A DNA stretch of 64,000 nt from Cristatella mucedo (lineage: Eukaryota > Bryozoa > Phylactolaemata > Cristatellidae), in NCBI GenBank assembly GCA_009760855.2, contig WPIO01000019.1:1017501-1081500 (forward strand), read 5' to 3'. Positions 10,960 to 21,727 of this stretch are shown piece by piece. Position 1 is the stretch's first letter, and each line of letters opens with the position of its first letter. The notes beneath the pieces were generated by a model. It ran no database searches. It worked only from the letters and a program-made list of their open reading frames with translations, and had not been told where the DNA came from. The position numbers were made by a program, and so were the translations under genes.

Positions 10960-12010
10960 TTGTATATATGCGTTTAGAACGACATAGTCATATCACGATT
11001 CTCTATGACCTCCCTTTGCCTGGCCAGGTAAGGAGGTCACCAGCTTCTGAGTTATCTCTTCTGTTGTAGCACATTACATAGGACCTGATTTTTGCTGGTA
11101 AAGCCGTCTAATGGTGTAGACCGAACACCCTGCCTCAGCCGCCTATTGATATCGCCCCAAAAGCTGTTCTGTGGGGTTCAAATCTGGCGAGTAGTTGAGC
11201 TGTGGGCGTGTTATCGCCATCACGTGGTTCCGCCCCCAGCTGACGATCCGTCAGCCCAACGGGTGAGCTCACTGCCGGCACTTTACGTGTTCCTTGACGC
11301 GCAATTGACTTTCTACCTGTGCGTCGGCCTGTACGCACGCTATCCGCTCTCTTCTCTCTTATCACCGCGTGCTCCGGTGCAGCACGTACGACGGCCACTA
11401 CATCAGTATGTTCGCTCGCTCGCGTGTGTTGCCAGTATGCGATACGATACAGCCGTCGTCGACATCGTAACAACTCGCCTGTGGGGGCTTCGCTCTTCGT
11501 CGCGCCACCATTGCGCACCCAGGAGCCCCTACAGTGCCACTGCATCCACACCGCCCAAGGATTCGTGAAAAGAGTTCTTCAATGGCCTTGCAGCGTGCTT
11601 AGGCTTGTACGTCATCATTTAGCCAAATGTAACCACCTCCAAGCAGACTGTGTGAGCTTTTAAATCCAACTTGCATGACCAAGACTAACTGGAATAGAGC
11701 ACTTTATGACGAATCTTTTTGTGGTGCTCATGCAGTAGTCTCGCTAGCTGCCTGATTTGAGCAGCCAAAAAAAACTAAAAAAAAAAATACTACATACAAC
11801 AGCAGAAGATACAACGCAGTGGCGCAGCGGCCTCTATCCCTGGCCAGACGAGGGAGGTAAAAAAGAATCGCGGTGGGACTACGTCGCACCCAGCTCGCAC
11901 ATGCGAAGAGCATTTGTGCTTGTTTTTGGTGTGTCGATATTATTTTCACATGCTACACATAACTTAGCACGTCTGACATGAAAGAAAACCCTCTCATTAC
12001 CCGAGCGAAT
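10960..12010 (-). mobile_element. Tc1/mariner-like DNA transposon, copy 2
   Basis: Inverted repeats at 10980-11042 and 11826-11886 share GACRTAGTC, CGATTCT, ACCTCCCT and CTGGCCAGG. Minus-strand transposase relics include PKHAARPLKNSFHES (the DNDPKH region) and LNYSPDLNPTEQLLG (the SPDLNPIE region), in the order expected for the DDE/D domain of Tc1/mariner. The frame is broken. A 337-bp block at 11206-11542 sits between these two motifs and is absent from copy 1. Confidence 0.7.
11206..11542. mobile_element. 337-bp GC-rich insertion within mariner copy 2
   Basis: Copy 1 runs directly from the GAGTGGCTGAACCACGG equivalent to CATCCATACC; copy 2 has about 337 bp in between. The insert is CpG-rich and unlike its host. 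No terminal repeats, A-tail or pol III boxes were found, and no target duplication is clear. Its identity is unknown. Confidence 0.5.
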
Positions 12011-12689
12011 TCCACAGGCCCATAGCAGCAGCGGCGGTCAATCTGCGATGATTTTGTAGACGCCTCACTCACTTGGAACCGTAATCTATAAGCGCCTATG
12101 GCTTATTGCTACGCCTATGGGCATATCTAAACAGAACTTACTCTTCAGAAAGTCTTAAACATTCCCGCCCCCTTAAAAGAAGAATAGCCCTCTCCTGACG
12201 CCGGAAATGCTCTGAACTTGTGCTAGCAGCCTTACTAGCCCCACCTGAGAAGCGGTCGTCTCTGCCATTACGATCGGACGTCGTGGTTTCGGCGCGAAAT
12301 GTCAGCTCTCCGCGGTCAGTCAGCTCTCAGCGCGAGGCCTCACGCAGGCCTTGCCTGGGTGGAGGCTTTAAATGCACTTCTTTCAGAGCTCTCGCTCCGA
12401 GTCCGCATCCTCGGGTGGTTCTTAAAGTTCTCAGCAGGTTCTTAGAGAAGCTAAAGAACCTTTCCGAGCGGACATTGAAGTGGAGCCCTTGAAATATCGC
12501 CACGCCCTTCGAGATCTAGGCCTAACCCCTCACTGCCAAATTTATGTCAGGAGAGCGTGCCCGGGCTTTTAAGTCTGTCTTCAAGTTCAGTAGCGCCTCC
12601 TGTGCTGGCATGGGGAGGCTAAAATCTAAATAAATTGACCCGGTTGGCCCCACTGCTGACCCGTACTGGAGCGACCGATAATTTAATCG
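12011..12689. other. unassigned, partly CpG-rich sequence
   Basis: CpG-rich from about 12220 to 12480; no motif recognised. Confidence 0.4.
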
Positions 12690-13320
12690 ATGAAAGTCGA
12701 TGATAACAGTAACACTAACATTGCATTTGTATAGAGCCTTGGAGAACTTAACCTCTTTCTAGGCACTTACCATACACTGTAAAAGAAGCAGGACCATATG
12801 GTTAGTGGTAGCATGCTCGGTGTCAACATGCGTACTGTGGTTAGCTGGAACGCGCAGAATTTGAACATGCATAATATGGCTTGTGCTAACATCCACTGCG
12901 TTAGCACGCGCAGGCACAAAAATGACAAACCACCAGGACCCGGTGAATTTTCCGACAAAGAGGTGCTTTTTCGGCTTCTCTTTAAAAGGCCGACAAATCA
13001 GGGGAAATAGTGACAAAATCCGTCTGGAGTGAGTTCCAAACTTTTGGGAACGTACGAACTAAAGGCACGGTCTCCAAAGGATTTGAGGTAGGTCTGAGGC
13101 ACAGATTGATGATTCGAGTACCAAGAGAAGGTGGTATGATTCCTATGCTGGTTAGGGAGTCGTTCTGATAGGTTTGGCTAGAGTCGCAGAATGGAAGGAC
13201 TTGAAAGCGCGCCACAAAAAGTTGCAGCTAATGGGCTTCTGGATTGGGAGCAAGGGCCAAGTCGCCGAGAAGTGGCGTGTAGCGGCAACTGCGACGCCCG
13301 CGACAGACGTCCTTTGGCGA
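12690..13320 (-). mobile_element. LINE-A related 3' portion, diverged
   Basis: The minus strand carries a diverged tail (GAGCCTTGGAGAACTTAACC), the UTR block (GTTAGTGGTAGCATGC) and the C-terminal coding block (CACGGTCTCCAAAGGATTTG, then GTCGCCGAGAAGTGGCG). The (ATT)n tail is eroded and the frame has several breaks. This is an older copy than those at 4.5 and 9.0 kb. Confidence 0.7.
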
Positions 13321-13782
13321 CTCACGACGGTTAGTGCGCCGTGGTCCTCGGTGTTTTCTAGCAGCGCCTTTAGAGAGCTTGAGCTATAACACATTTATTG
13401 TATTTGAATTTCTTCAGTCGGAGAATCCTCGATGCCCATTGCTCCCACCTCTAACAAACAAAGTCAGAGTTGGCTCCGGAACGGCGCGAAACGCTGCCTA
13501 CTCTATGCTGGCGGCTCGCCGTGGAGACGGGACCACGGAGCGGTGCGTCGAAAGCGTGCCTATCCGGCAGGAATAGACACCCCCGCGGTAAACAGAATTT
13601 CGCGTTTTGAAAATTAAAAATTGAAATTAAACTACTCCTTCAAGAAGCAGACGCCGAGATTAGCGCACCGAATAGAATACTTTTGGCCCCTCTAGATATT
13701 TAGCGTACGCATTTTAAAGTAGTCTGAATCGTCCGACCGAAGTAGTGCATCCTTGACGACGTCACTTTTAAACATCATCTGA
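13321..13782. other. unassigned sequence
   Basis: CpG-rich at first, then AT-rich; nothing recognised. Confidence 0.45.
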
Positions 13783-14160
13783 AGAGAGACAGAGACAGGG
13801 AGACAGGGAGACAGAGAGACAGGGAGACAGAGAGACAGAGAGACAGAGAAAGACAGAGAGACAGACAGACAGAGACAGACAGAGAAATACAGAGAGACAG
13901 ACAGACAGACAGAGACAGACAGAGACAGACAGACAGAGACAGACAGAGACAGACAGAGACAGACAGAGACAGACAGAGACAGACAGAGACAGACAGAGAC
14001 AGACAGAGACAGACAGAGACAGACAGAGACAGACAGAGACAGACAGACAGACAGACAGACAGGTAGAGACAGGCAGAGACAGGCAGAGACAGGCAGAGAC
14101 AGACAGAGACAGACAGAGACAGACAGAGACAGACAGACAGACGGAGACAGTGAGGGAGAC
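13783..14160. repeat. (AGAC)/(GAGACA) simple-repeat array
   Basis: About 380 bp of short-period purine-rich repeat mixing AGAC and AGAGAC units. The 132-codon Ser/Leu/Val/Cys frame on the minus strand is repeat-encoded and not a gene. Confidence 0.95.
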
Positions 14161-14534
14161 TGGTACTTCTCATTGTTCGGGGCTTATAGTGATACCGGAA
14201 AGTTACCTGTTTAAAGTAAAAATTACCCTTTGAAAGTTTATAGTTGTATAAAGTTACCTTTTCGGCCGGCCTTAGGCAGCCCGTCTAATCAGAAAATCGA
14301 CAGCGTCATCCATCGGAGCTTCGACGCGGCGAGCCGAAGGCGAGAGAAAGCGCCAGAAAAAAATCTCCGCGTGCTACTCCGCCCGTCCGTCCGTCCGTCC
14401 GCCGTGACTGCGCCAAACCACGTGCTGTGACCGAGTGGTCGCAGCACGTGGTCGCTCTTGAGAGTTGTCGACAGACTCAACTCAAAGCCAGAGCGTCTCT
14501 CGGTGCGCGTGCGCATGCAGCAGACAGCGTGCTT
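14161..14534. other. unassigned, CpG-rich sequence
   Basis: CpG-rich with a short (CCGT)n run near 14386. No gene recognised. Confidence 0.4.
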
Positions 14535-15195
14535 CATTTCACCAAGAAAAGATTATACTCACCCCCTGGAGAACGTGATTCAGTCCCATCGAAAAGGGTA
14601 TAACTTGAATTGTGACGACACTCAGCTGTAATTGTCATTAAAACCGTCGGAATCCGCTGCAGCCATTGATAAACCGAATGCTTGCCTTGTAGAGATTGGA
14701 TCTTGCATGTCGGCAAATTTCTTTCAACTAAACGACAATAAAACGGAACCGCCGCTCACAGGACACCCCAAGCGTGCGGCTGGATTAGATGGTTTTGCTC
14801 TTGTAATTGGTAATGCTGTTGTGCGATCACAACCACGTGCTCGGAGTTTAAATGTTATCTTTGATAACTGCTTAAATTTTGAAAGCTTTGTTAAGAAGAC
14901 TACTTCCACAGTTAACCATAACGTCCGGTTCCTATTTAAGATAATGAACTGTCTTCCATGGTGGTTTTCAAAGAATTTAAAGAGCTCCTTAGTTCTGTCT
15001 CGGCTTGATTATTGTAATTCCCATTTCCCTGGACTCCTAAAAAAAGTCACTAGGCCACTGCAGTTGGAAATTAATATGGCTGGAAGGCTAGTTTGCAAAT
15101 CCAAGAGGTTTGACCGTGTATCGCCAACAGTCTTCAAGCGAAAGAATGAAATATCGATATCATTGTTCACAGAAGTCCTGAATACATGGGCTGGC
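14535..15195 (+). mobile_element. LINE-B reverse transcriptase fragment
   Basis: It opens near the catalytic box (YNLNCDDTQL, corresponding to the YADD motif). The frame at 14632-15243 then contains IGSCMSANFFQLNDNKT, LVIGNAVV, VLSRLDYCNSHFPGL and MAGRLVCKSKRFDRVSP. These match the LINE-B copies at 17.35 kb (minus) and 19.2 kb. Stops interrupt the frame upstream. It is non-autonomous and dead. Confidence 0.7.
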
Positions 15196-15345
15196 GGAAG
15201 TGTTGCATCGGTTCAGCTAGGTGTGAAGGAGCTGCAGCCATAACTTCCGATTCCTATTTAAGAAAATGAATTAAAGAAGATAAGAACATAATGAACGGAA
15301 GCGTTGCAGCGGTTCAGCTAGGTGTGAAGGAGCCACGGCCAGGAC
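15196..15345. repeat. rearranged patchwork of LINE-B pieces
   Basis: GGTTCAGCTAGGTGTGAAGG occurs twice (about 15210 and 15313) in minus-LINE-B orientation. A plus-orientation piece (CCGATTCCTATTTAAG) lies between them and also occurs near 14925. This looks like local inversion-duplication. Confidence 0.55.
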
Positions 15346-16400
15346 CCTTGCGTGCAAGAAATAGACAGCAAAGTTGCAGCCGTAATCATCACTAGTTATA
15401 GAGGCGTTTCGGTTGCCCGGCAAAAACGAAGTTGTGGTAGTTCATTTGCCATGGCATTTAATTTTTTGCGAAAGTTTGAAGACGCAATCCTAAAGATCGA
15501 TTCACCGAGCACCAGTCTAGTGCGGTCTGCCCACAATATTGTTAGGCTATTCCAAAACGACTTGTCGCTAGATCGGCACATCTCCTCCACGGTTAAGTCA
15601 GCCAACTTTCAGCGAAGAAACATTGCCGAAATCTGGGTCTGACTAGGTAAGAGTGCGACAGCTAAACTAAGTAGCGCATTTGGGACATCGCGTCTAGAAT
15701 ATTGCAGGGCCCAGAATATTCAGGACTTTCTTCTTTCCATCGCTCGCTCGCAACGGGGTGCAAAGCGAAGAGGCTTGTCTGGTCTTTCGTAAATGGCATT
15801 GTTGCCACGTCACACCACGTCTGTCTGAGCTTCATCAGCTCCCAAACAAGCACGATATCAGCTTTATGATTCTTGGTCTTGCTTACATGCCGCGCCGTAC
15901 CTTGTACCAACCACACTTTTCCGACCTGCTCGCGCCTCCGGTATGCTTGCACACCGCTTGCTCCATAGTAACTAGTCATATCTCGATCCCTGGCACTAAA
16001 TTGAAATCTTTTGTTGGTCAAGCGTTGAGCTCGTATGCGCTGAAAGTCTGAAGCTCGCTTCCGGCAACGTTCACTACCTTGCATTATTTAAGTCTCAGCT
16101 AAGATGCATCGGTTGGGGTCAGCTTTTCCTCAGTCACAGCGATTTCGTTGTTTTCAACCGAAACGCACGGCGTGCCTATTTTTGCATGATTCGGTTCATA
16201 TTACAAGCCAAAATTCCTAATAGCATGTTGGCCAGAAGTGTCGTTATGTTTTCTTGAACATAATAGCCTAAGCAAGATACTTATTTTGAGCTTGAATGCT
16301 TGATACAGTGTATTTCACTAACTCTTGGGTCTGATTATCTTGCAGCGAGTTGCAAACTGCCTGGATTGAGATTACGTTTTTCTTAGGGCATTATACACAA
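15346..16400 (+). mobile_element. LINE-A related copy, old
   Basis: The frame contains FQNDLSLDRHISSTVKSANF (compare FQSDLSLDDHISSTVKSAYF in the young copy). Around 15758-16051 are CHVTPRLSELHQLP and IPGTKLKSF. A degenerate 3' tail lies near 16340-16400. Several stops and shifts are present. Confidence 0.65.
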
Positions 16401-16654
16401 GACCTATAATTATCATTATTACTCTATTGAGAATTGATATTTTTCCTTTTGCCTATGTAATCTCCTAGCTCAATGTTGGCCTTCATTTGTATCTAATAAA
16501 AATAATAATAATGACGACAGTAATTGGTCATTTTATAGGATATTTTTATTTTTATCATTATATACATATTTTATTCTATACATTTGTATAGGATATTTTT
16601 TATATAGTGCAAGGACAGATCGATATGAGAAAAAAGACTGCACTTTCGCCCTTG

Positions 16655-16695
16655 TCTCTCTCTCTCTCTCTCTTTCTCTCTTTCTCTCTTTCTCT

Positions 16696-16771
<76 letters not shown>
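16655..16771. repeat. (CT)n microsatellite
   Basis: CT dinucleotides with a few TTTC interruptions at the 5' side. Confidence 0.95.
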
Positions 16772-16772
<1 letters not shown>

Positions 16773-16904
16773 ACCCTAAAGCACGCCGAATTCTTTTAAC
16801 GTCTTTGCTGGATGTATTGCTGACATTCGAAATTCTATTGCCGCAATCTTGCTCAAATTGTGCGCTTATGAAACCAACTTTATATTTATGGAAAAACGTA
16901 TTGT

Positions 16905-17344
16905 TACTCTGAAATTGGATTGCCTAAACCTCAAAATGGGCTTGACCAGCATATTATCTCCTGCAGCTTCTGGGTGGAATCTGGGACTGGTGACACAAGA
17001 TGATCTTTCCCTAGGATCTCCTTTCCCTAGGCTACTACCGACGCTCCCCAGTCCAGTCTGCCTAGTCTAAGCTACATAGTATTGCTAAAGTCTGAAAGGC
17101 TTAGATAAGGATACCACAGCCAAATTAATACACGCATTTGCGTCATCAGCCTTGACTTGTGTAACTCACCAATTGCCAGTATTCCGCTATGTGCAATGAG
17201 CCGCCTAAAGTAGATGCTAAAGTCTGCAGCCAGGCTTGCCTGTCAACAACTTTGCAACTCAGTCACGTTGAATAACTTCTCACTGATCTGTACGGGCACC
17301 CCACGGTGCACCAAATCGACATCGAAGTTCTGTCGCTGACCTTC
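16905..17344 (+). mobile_element. LINE-A related fragment, old
   Basis: LDCLNLKMGLTSILSPAASG, then DDLSLGS, parallels LTLKIGSASISPVESARN ... SDLSLDD of LINE-A. Coding continues with breaks to the point where LINE-B begins in the opposite orientation. Confidence 0.55.
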
Positions 17345-18530
17345 ATGTCAATTTAATTTAATGTATCTCCGTCTATAACTCCACAAAGACTTTGTGGGTG
17401 TTACGCAGGAGAGTTGTGTGTAGCGAACTCACAGAATAGGCGGTTGTCGGCATGCATTCGGCAGCCAACAGACTTCATCTCACGAAACAATAAGAAAGTT
17501 GGGAGCATAGTAGAGTCAAGAGAGCAGTTGAGGTAGTGAGTAGCATGGAAGTAGCAGCTTAGGACAGCTGGAAATGATATGCCATAGTCGGCAGCAGGAG
17601 ACTATTTGTCATTGCGTAAGAATGGTGGAAGTGAGTTCCACAGTCTAGGACATGCAGAACAAAAGCTTCTGTCGCCAACAGCCTTTAGGCTGAAGAATGG
17701 AACAGCTAATCTATTGTCCATACAGGACCTGAGGGCACGAGGAGGCTGAAACCGGTGCAGCAGTTCAGCTAGGTATGCAGGTGCCAAGCCGTGGCGGACC
17801 TTGTGGGTCAGCGTAAGAACTTTGCTCTGTATCCGTCGATCAACCGGCAGCTATCATAGCTCTTTTAGCAAAGGAGACACGTTGTCAAACCTCTTGGATA
17901 TGCAAACTAGCCATGAAGCCATAATCATAACCATATGCAGTGGCCTAGTTGCTTTTTTTCGGTAGCCCTGTCAAAAGGCAATTACAATAATAGAGCCAAG
18001 ACAGAAATAAGGAGCTAGGAACTTTTCTGCAAGCCACTGTGGAAGACAGCTCTTTATCTTAGATAGGGATCGGATGTGATGGCTAGCTGTAGAAGCAGTC
18101 TTCTGAATGAAGCCTTTAAAATTTAGGCAGTTGTCGAAAACTACACTTAAATTTCGAGCAGGTGATGATGGTTCGCACAACAGCATTACCTACTATTATA
18201 GCAAAGCCATCTAATCCAGTCACGCGCTTAGGGTCTATGAGCAGCAAAATAGTTATTTTGTCTTTAAGTTTCAAGAAATTTTCGGACATCCAGGATCGAA
18301 TGTCGGCAAGGCAAACATTCAGTTTATCAGTGGCTGCAGCAGGTTTCGACGGTTTGAATGACAAATACAGCTGAGCATCGTCAGCATTAAATTAATATTC
18401 CATTTCATGGGCCTTTTTTACTTTTCGTAGACGTTGAGTAAAAATGGAGAACAGCAAGGGAACGAGGACGGAGCCTTGATGTCTCTTCATGCTCATACTC
18501 GACCTGCCTACTGGACAGACTTCCATCAAG
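17345..18530 (-). mobile_element. LINE-B, 5'-truncated copy
   Basis: The 3' end (AATTTAATTTAATGTATCTCC) is the family tail. Minus-strand coding includes LLFSIFTQRLR, then a diverged catalytic box (NADDAQLYLSFKPS), IRSWMSENFLKLKDK and a C-terminal part with APAYLAELLHRFQPPRALRS and GDRSFCSACPRLWNSLPPFL. Frames are broken in several places. It lacks the endonuclease and N-terminal reverse transcriptase. Confidence 0.75.
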
Positions 18531-18579
18531 GCTTTGATTCGTACCAACAGCTCGTCTTATTCAAGAGATTAAGCTTTGT

Positions 18580-18680
18580 CTGTAATCAAACTCAAACTCT
18601 TTGTAGAACGTGCCGAGTATTCGCGAGTGCTGACGTCACGGCACCCCGAATGAACTGAATTGATATTTAAAAAGAGGCTA
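18580..18680 (+). repeat. short LINE-A 3' coding fragment
   Basis: GACGTCACGGCA and TTTAAAAAGAGGCTAAAA match the end of LINE-A ORF2 (FKRNLK region) in plus orientation. Confidence 0.4.
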
Positions 18681-18689
18681 AAATAGTAA

Positions 18690-20310
18690 GCCATTTTATA
18701 GCAATCCCAGAAAACTAAATCTTTTTCTGGGCGCTCTATATTTTCTCAAAAGGAAGCATTAAGCATTCAAATATATTTCACCTATTATAAGTCAATAATG
18801 ACATGCACAATGTTTTCACTCAAAAGAAAACTGTCGACACTTCAGATGAAGAGAGAAAAGGCTCCAAAGAAGACAGCCTAATCTGCTTCTACTTCGGTCA
18901 AATTCTAATTCTGTCAAATGAAGATATTGTATGTTGTCAGTTAGAGTTACAGTTAGAGCTCCAAGCTGTGGGAGCATAGGAACTGAAGGCGGATTCTCCA
19001 AAAAGTTAAAATAACTATAAGCATCATCTTGCACGGGCAGGAAGGCCTGCAATTAGCGAGCCATAGCAGTGTAACCGCATGTCATACAGGCATTTATCTG
19101 TTTTGCGGCAGTATCCTTATCGAACGTTATGGAGCTTGGAAAACACAGACTTGACCGTGATGCTGACGTGGTCATCTGCGTAAGGATTGTCTTGGAGAAA
19201 GCTATTATGCCACTACAGCGGACAATGAATATGGCTGCAAGGCTGGTCTTCAAGTCCCAGCGGTTTGAGCACGTGTCACCTTTGCTGAAAGAGCTAGGAT
19301 GGTTGCCGGTTGAGCAAAGGATACAGAGCAAAGTTCTTACGCTGACCCACAAGGCCCGCCACGGCTTGGCTCCTTCGTACCTAGCTGAACTGCTGCATCA
19401 GTTTCAGCCTGTTCGCGCCCTGAGGTCCTGTGTGGACAATAAATTAGCTGTCCCATTCCTCCGCTTAAAGACAGTTGGCGACAGAAGCTTTAGCTCTGCA
19501 GGTCCTAGACTGTGGAACTCGCTTCCACAATTCTTACGCAACGACATCTACTCTCCAACTTCCGACTATGGCACATCTTTTTCAGCGGTCCTGAACTGCT
19601 ACTTCTATGCTACTCACTACCTCAACTGCTCTCCTAACTCTGCTATGCTTCCCACTTTCTCTTTGTTGAGTGAGACGAAGTCTGTTGGCTACCGAATGCG
19701 TACCGAAAGCCGCTTAGGCTGTGAGTGCGCTATACAAAACTCTCCTGCGTAACACCCACATGGTCTTTATGACTTTGTGGAGTTACTGACGGAGATACAT
19801 TACATTACATTGGAACAGGACACCTAGATTGCGTACACGAGTACGAGTAGCTACCAGCCGAAACAATGTTGCGGGTTGGGCCGTTCCATTTCTGAATTAA
19901 ACATGGTTTGCCCATAACTAGTAAGTTGGTTTCGTCATCATTTGATTTGAGAAAGTTTCCGGAAATCCAAGTAAAGATATCAGCAATAGTTGCTGCTAGG
20001 AAACTGAGAGAGTTTGAGATACCATAAGGCAGGGGCGGATCGAAAAGTTAGCACATCAGCTGTCCTTCACCTGCATAAAAATGAAGGCCTAGATTGTGTT
20101 TTTTCATCACATAGAAAAAAGTGTACATTTAAAAAATAAGTAGACTTGAAACAGATGCCTGGGTCATCCCACACTTTTCATTCTCACCAAATTGATATTC
20201 ACCAATAATATCTGGTCTCTGAAATCTTCAGCTGAGATAGGACGTAATCTTTTGTAACACAGTGAGTACGACACTTAGGCAAGGCGAGACGATAGGCGCT
20301 CAAGAAGAAA
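18690..20310 (-). mobile_element. LINE-A related copy, old, split by LINE-B
   Basis: Both sides of a LINE-B insertion align to the young LINE-A copy. The 3' side (18690-19191) has tail and C-terminal blocks. The 5' side (19815-20310) has TTTGCCCATAACTAGTAAGTTGG and the reverse transcriptase region up to the catalytic box. Heavily mutated. Confidence 0.7.
19197..19809 (+). mobile_element. LINE-B 3' part inserted into LINE-A
   Basis: This is the best-preserved LINE-B C-terminal frame (within 19129-19752): MNMAARLVFKSQRFEHVSP, LGWLPVEQRIQSKVLTLTHK, APSYLAELLHQFQPVRAL, GDRSFSSAGPRLWNSLPQFL. It is followed by the 3' UTR and an ATTACATTACAT tail. TTGGA flanks it (19192-19196 and 19810-19814), a likely target duplication. 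The first part of the open frame is LINE-A-derived and antisense. Confidence 0.8.
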
Positions 20311-21327
20311 TTAGTAATCAGTTCGACCAAAACGGCCAAGAGATCCACCATTTGCACTGCGACTCTGTGTAGTTCGGCGTTCCTGAAAAGGTTGTTATGC
20401 TCTCAAAGGCAGATCTCACTCTGGAGTGGTGTGTTCTACAATGTGAGTGGAACTTCCCTACTAGGTTTGAAGATTCGATAAAGCAAATTGGTGCTAATCT
20501 GACACTACTCATTCTAATTTCTTTCACATGTACGGCAGTAGGCATGCTTCAACGAAAATACTTTAAGTTCTGGTGTTGTATCAACTCCATTGTGAGCGGC
20601 CTGATAATCGCCTCCTTCAAAAATAGATTGACAAAACCATGGGCCAAGCAATAAATTGGTATGTTAATTATGCAGAACAATAGTAAATACAAAACAATAG
20701 CAGTCTCGGTATAAAAACCAAAGCTGTTGGGTCTAGAGTATCGCGTGTCTTCTTAGACTGGGAGATTAGCTTTGAGATTAGGGCAACGGGACACGCTTGA
20801 AAATACCAGCATAGTAGAGCAAGAAACGGAAGTTTATGATTCCAGGAACGATGCTATCTTGTGAACGGTCTCTATGATCTTGTTTGTCTTTCTAACCGAA
20901 ATCTAGAAAAGCAATCGGTATTATACTAAAAAATACTCTATAAAAGCGATCGCTGCGAGAATCGCCGTATCTCTTGGTATGGTGCTGGCTTGGGTAAGTT
21001 GGAGACGGTTGAAGCCTTACATCAGAAATGTGGATTGTGCATCTGTGTTTCCCCGATGTTCTTACGCAAGCTAGAGTTGACCGAAGCAAGGACGGATTAG
21101 TTTGACTTACAATAGCCCTCGTATGCCAGTCTATGACGTGGTGGACCAAGTGGAGGGGGGCAGGGGCAGGGGGCAGCTGCCCCTCCCTAGTCTAGTCGGA
21201 CCCCGGCGCCACTCGGTACTCGGCATTAGTAGTCCCCTAGCACTTCGGACAAAGCGAAGGAAAGGCTAGCGCCCGCCAAAAGTCCGTGTCTGGTGCTCCA
21301 CTAGAGCACGTAGCAGCAGCCTCGGAA
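20311..21327. other. unassigned sequence
   Basis: No domain recognised. A G-rich run at 21151-21190 contains the perfect palindrome GGGCAGCTGCCC. Confidence 0.45.
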
Positions 21328-21503
21328 CTAGCTGATTTAACAGCCTCTTCTGTACAGCGACAAAAGAGCCTTTACGGCTATCACCGCCGCTTGCAGCGGC
21401 GATAAAGAATCAATCACCCGCCGCAGGATTCGAACCCACGACCTCGGGACTAAGGTCGTGAAAAGCAACCGCCGTACCTAGTGTGCCATCGCGGCTCACC
21501 ACG
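21328..21503 (-). repeat. SINE-1 copy 3 (tRNA-derived SINE)
   Basis: The minus strand shows an A-box-like segment (GATGGCACACTAGGTACGG) and a canonical B box (GGGTTCGAATCCTG). The hairpin CCGCTGCAAGCGG, GGTGATAGCCGTAAAGGCTC and the 3' end TTAAATCAGCTAG follow. This is the best-preserved of the three copies. Confidence 0.8.
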
Positions 21504-21589
21504 CGCTGCAGGAGTAGCCACCACCAGCGTTAGTCCTTGTGAAACAAACGCGTAGCCGCAATCTTTCGCTCCGATTACTCTCCCCCCAA

Positions 21590-21727
21590 TGCCGGCTGGT
21601 TTGGCCCAGTGGCTAAGGTGCTCGCCACATCCAACGTTTGGTCGAGGTCGTGGGCTCGAGCCCTGTGGCGTATGTGAAGCGCCTGAATATAGATTAAGTT
21701 CTCTTAGGCCACTATACAACTATACAA

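Noticed and set aside
13775-14173. 132-codon Cys/Leu/Ser/Val-rich frame
   Set aside because: Encoded by the AGAC simple repeat, no other features.
16771-16780. Telomere-like TAACCCTAAA after the CT tract
   Set aside because: A single partial unit, not a repeat array.
20020-20045. CAGGGGCGGATC resembling a hAT transposon end
   Set aside because: It aligns within LINE-A coding sequence (GCTGGGAGGGATC in the young copy), so the similarity is coincidental.
21151-21190. Transposon terminus at the GGGCAGCTGCCC palindrome
   Set aside because: No matching partner end or target duplication found within the window.
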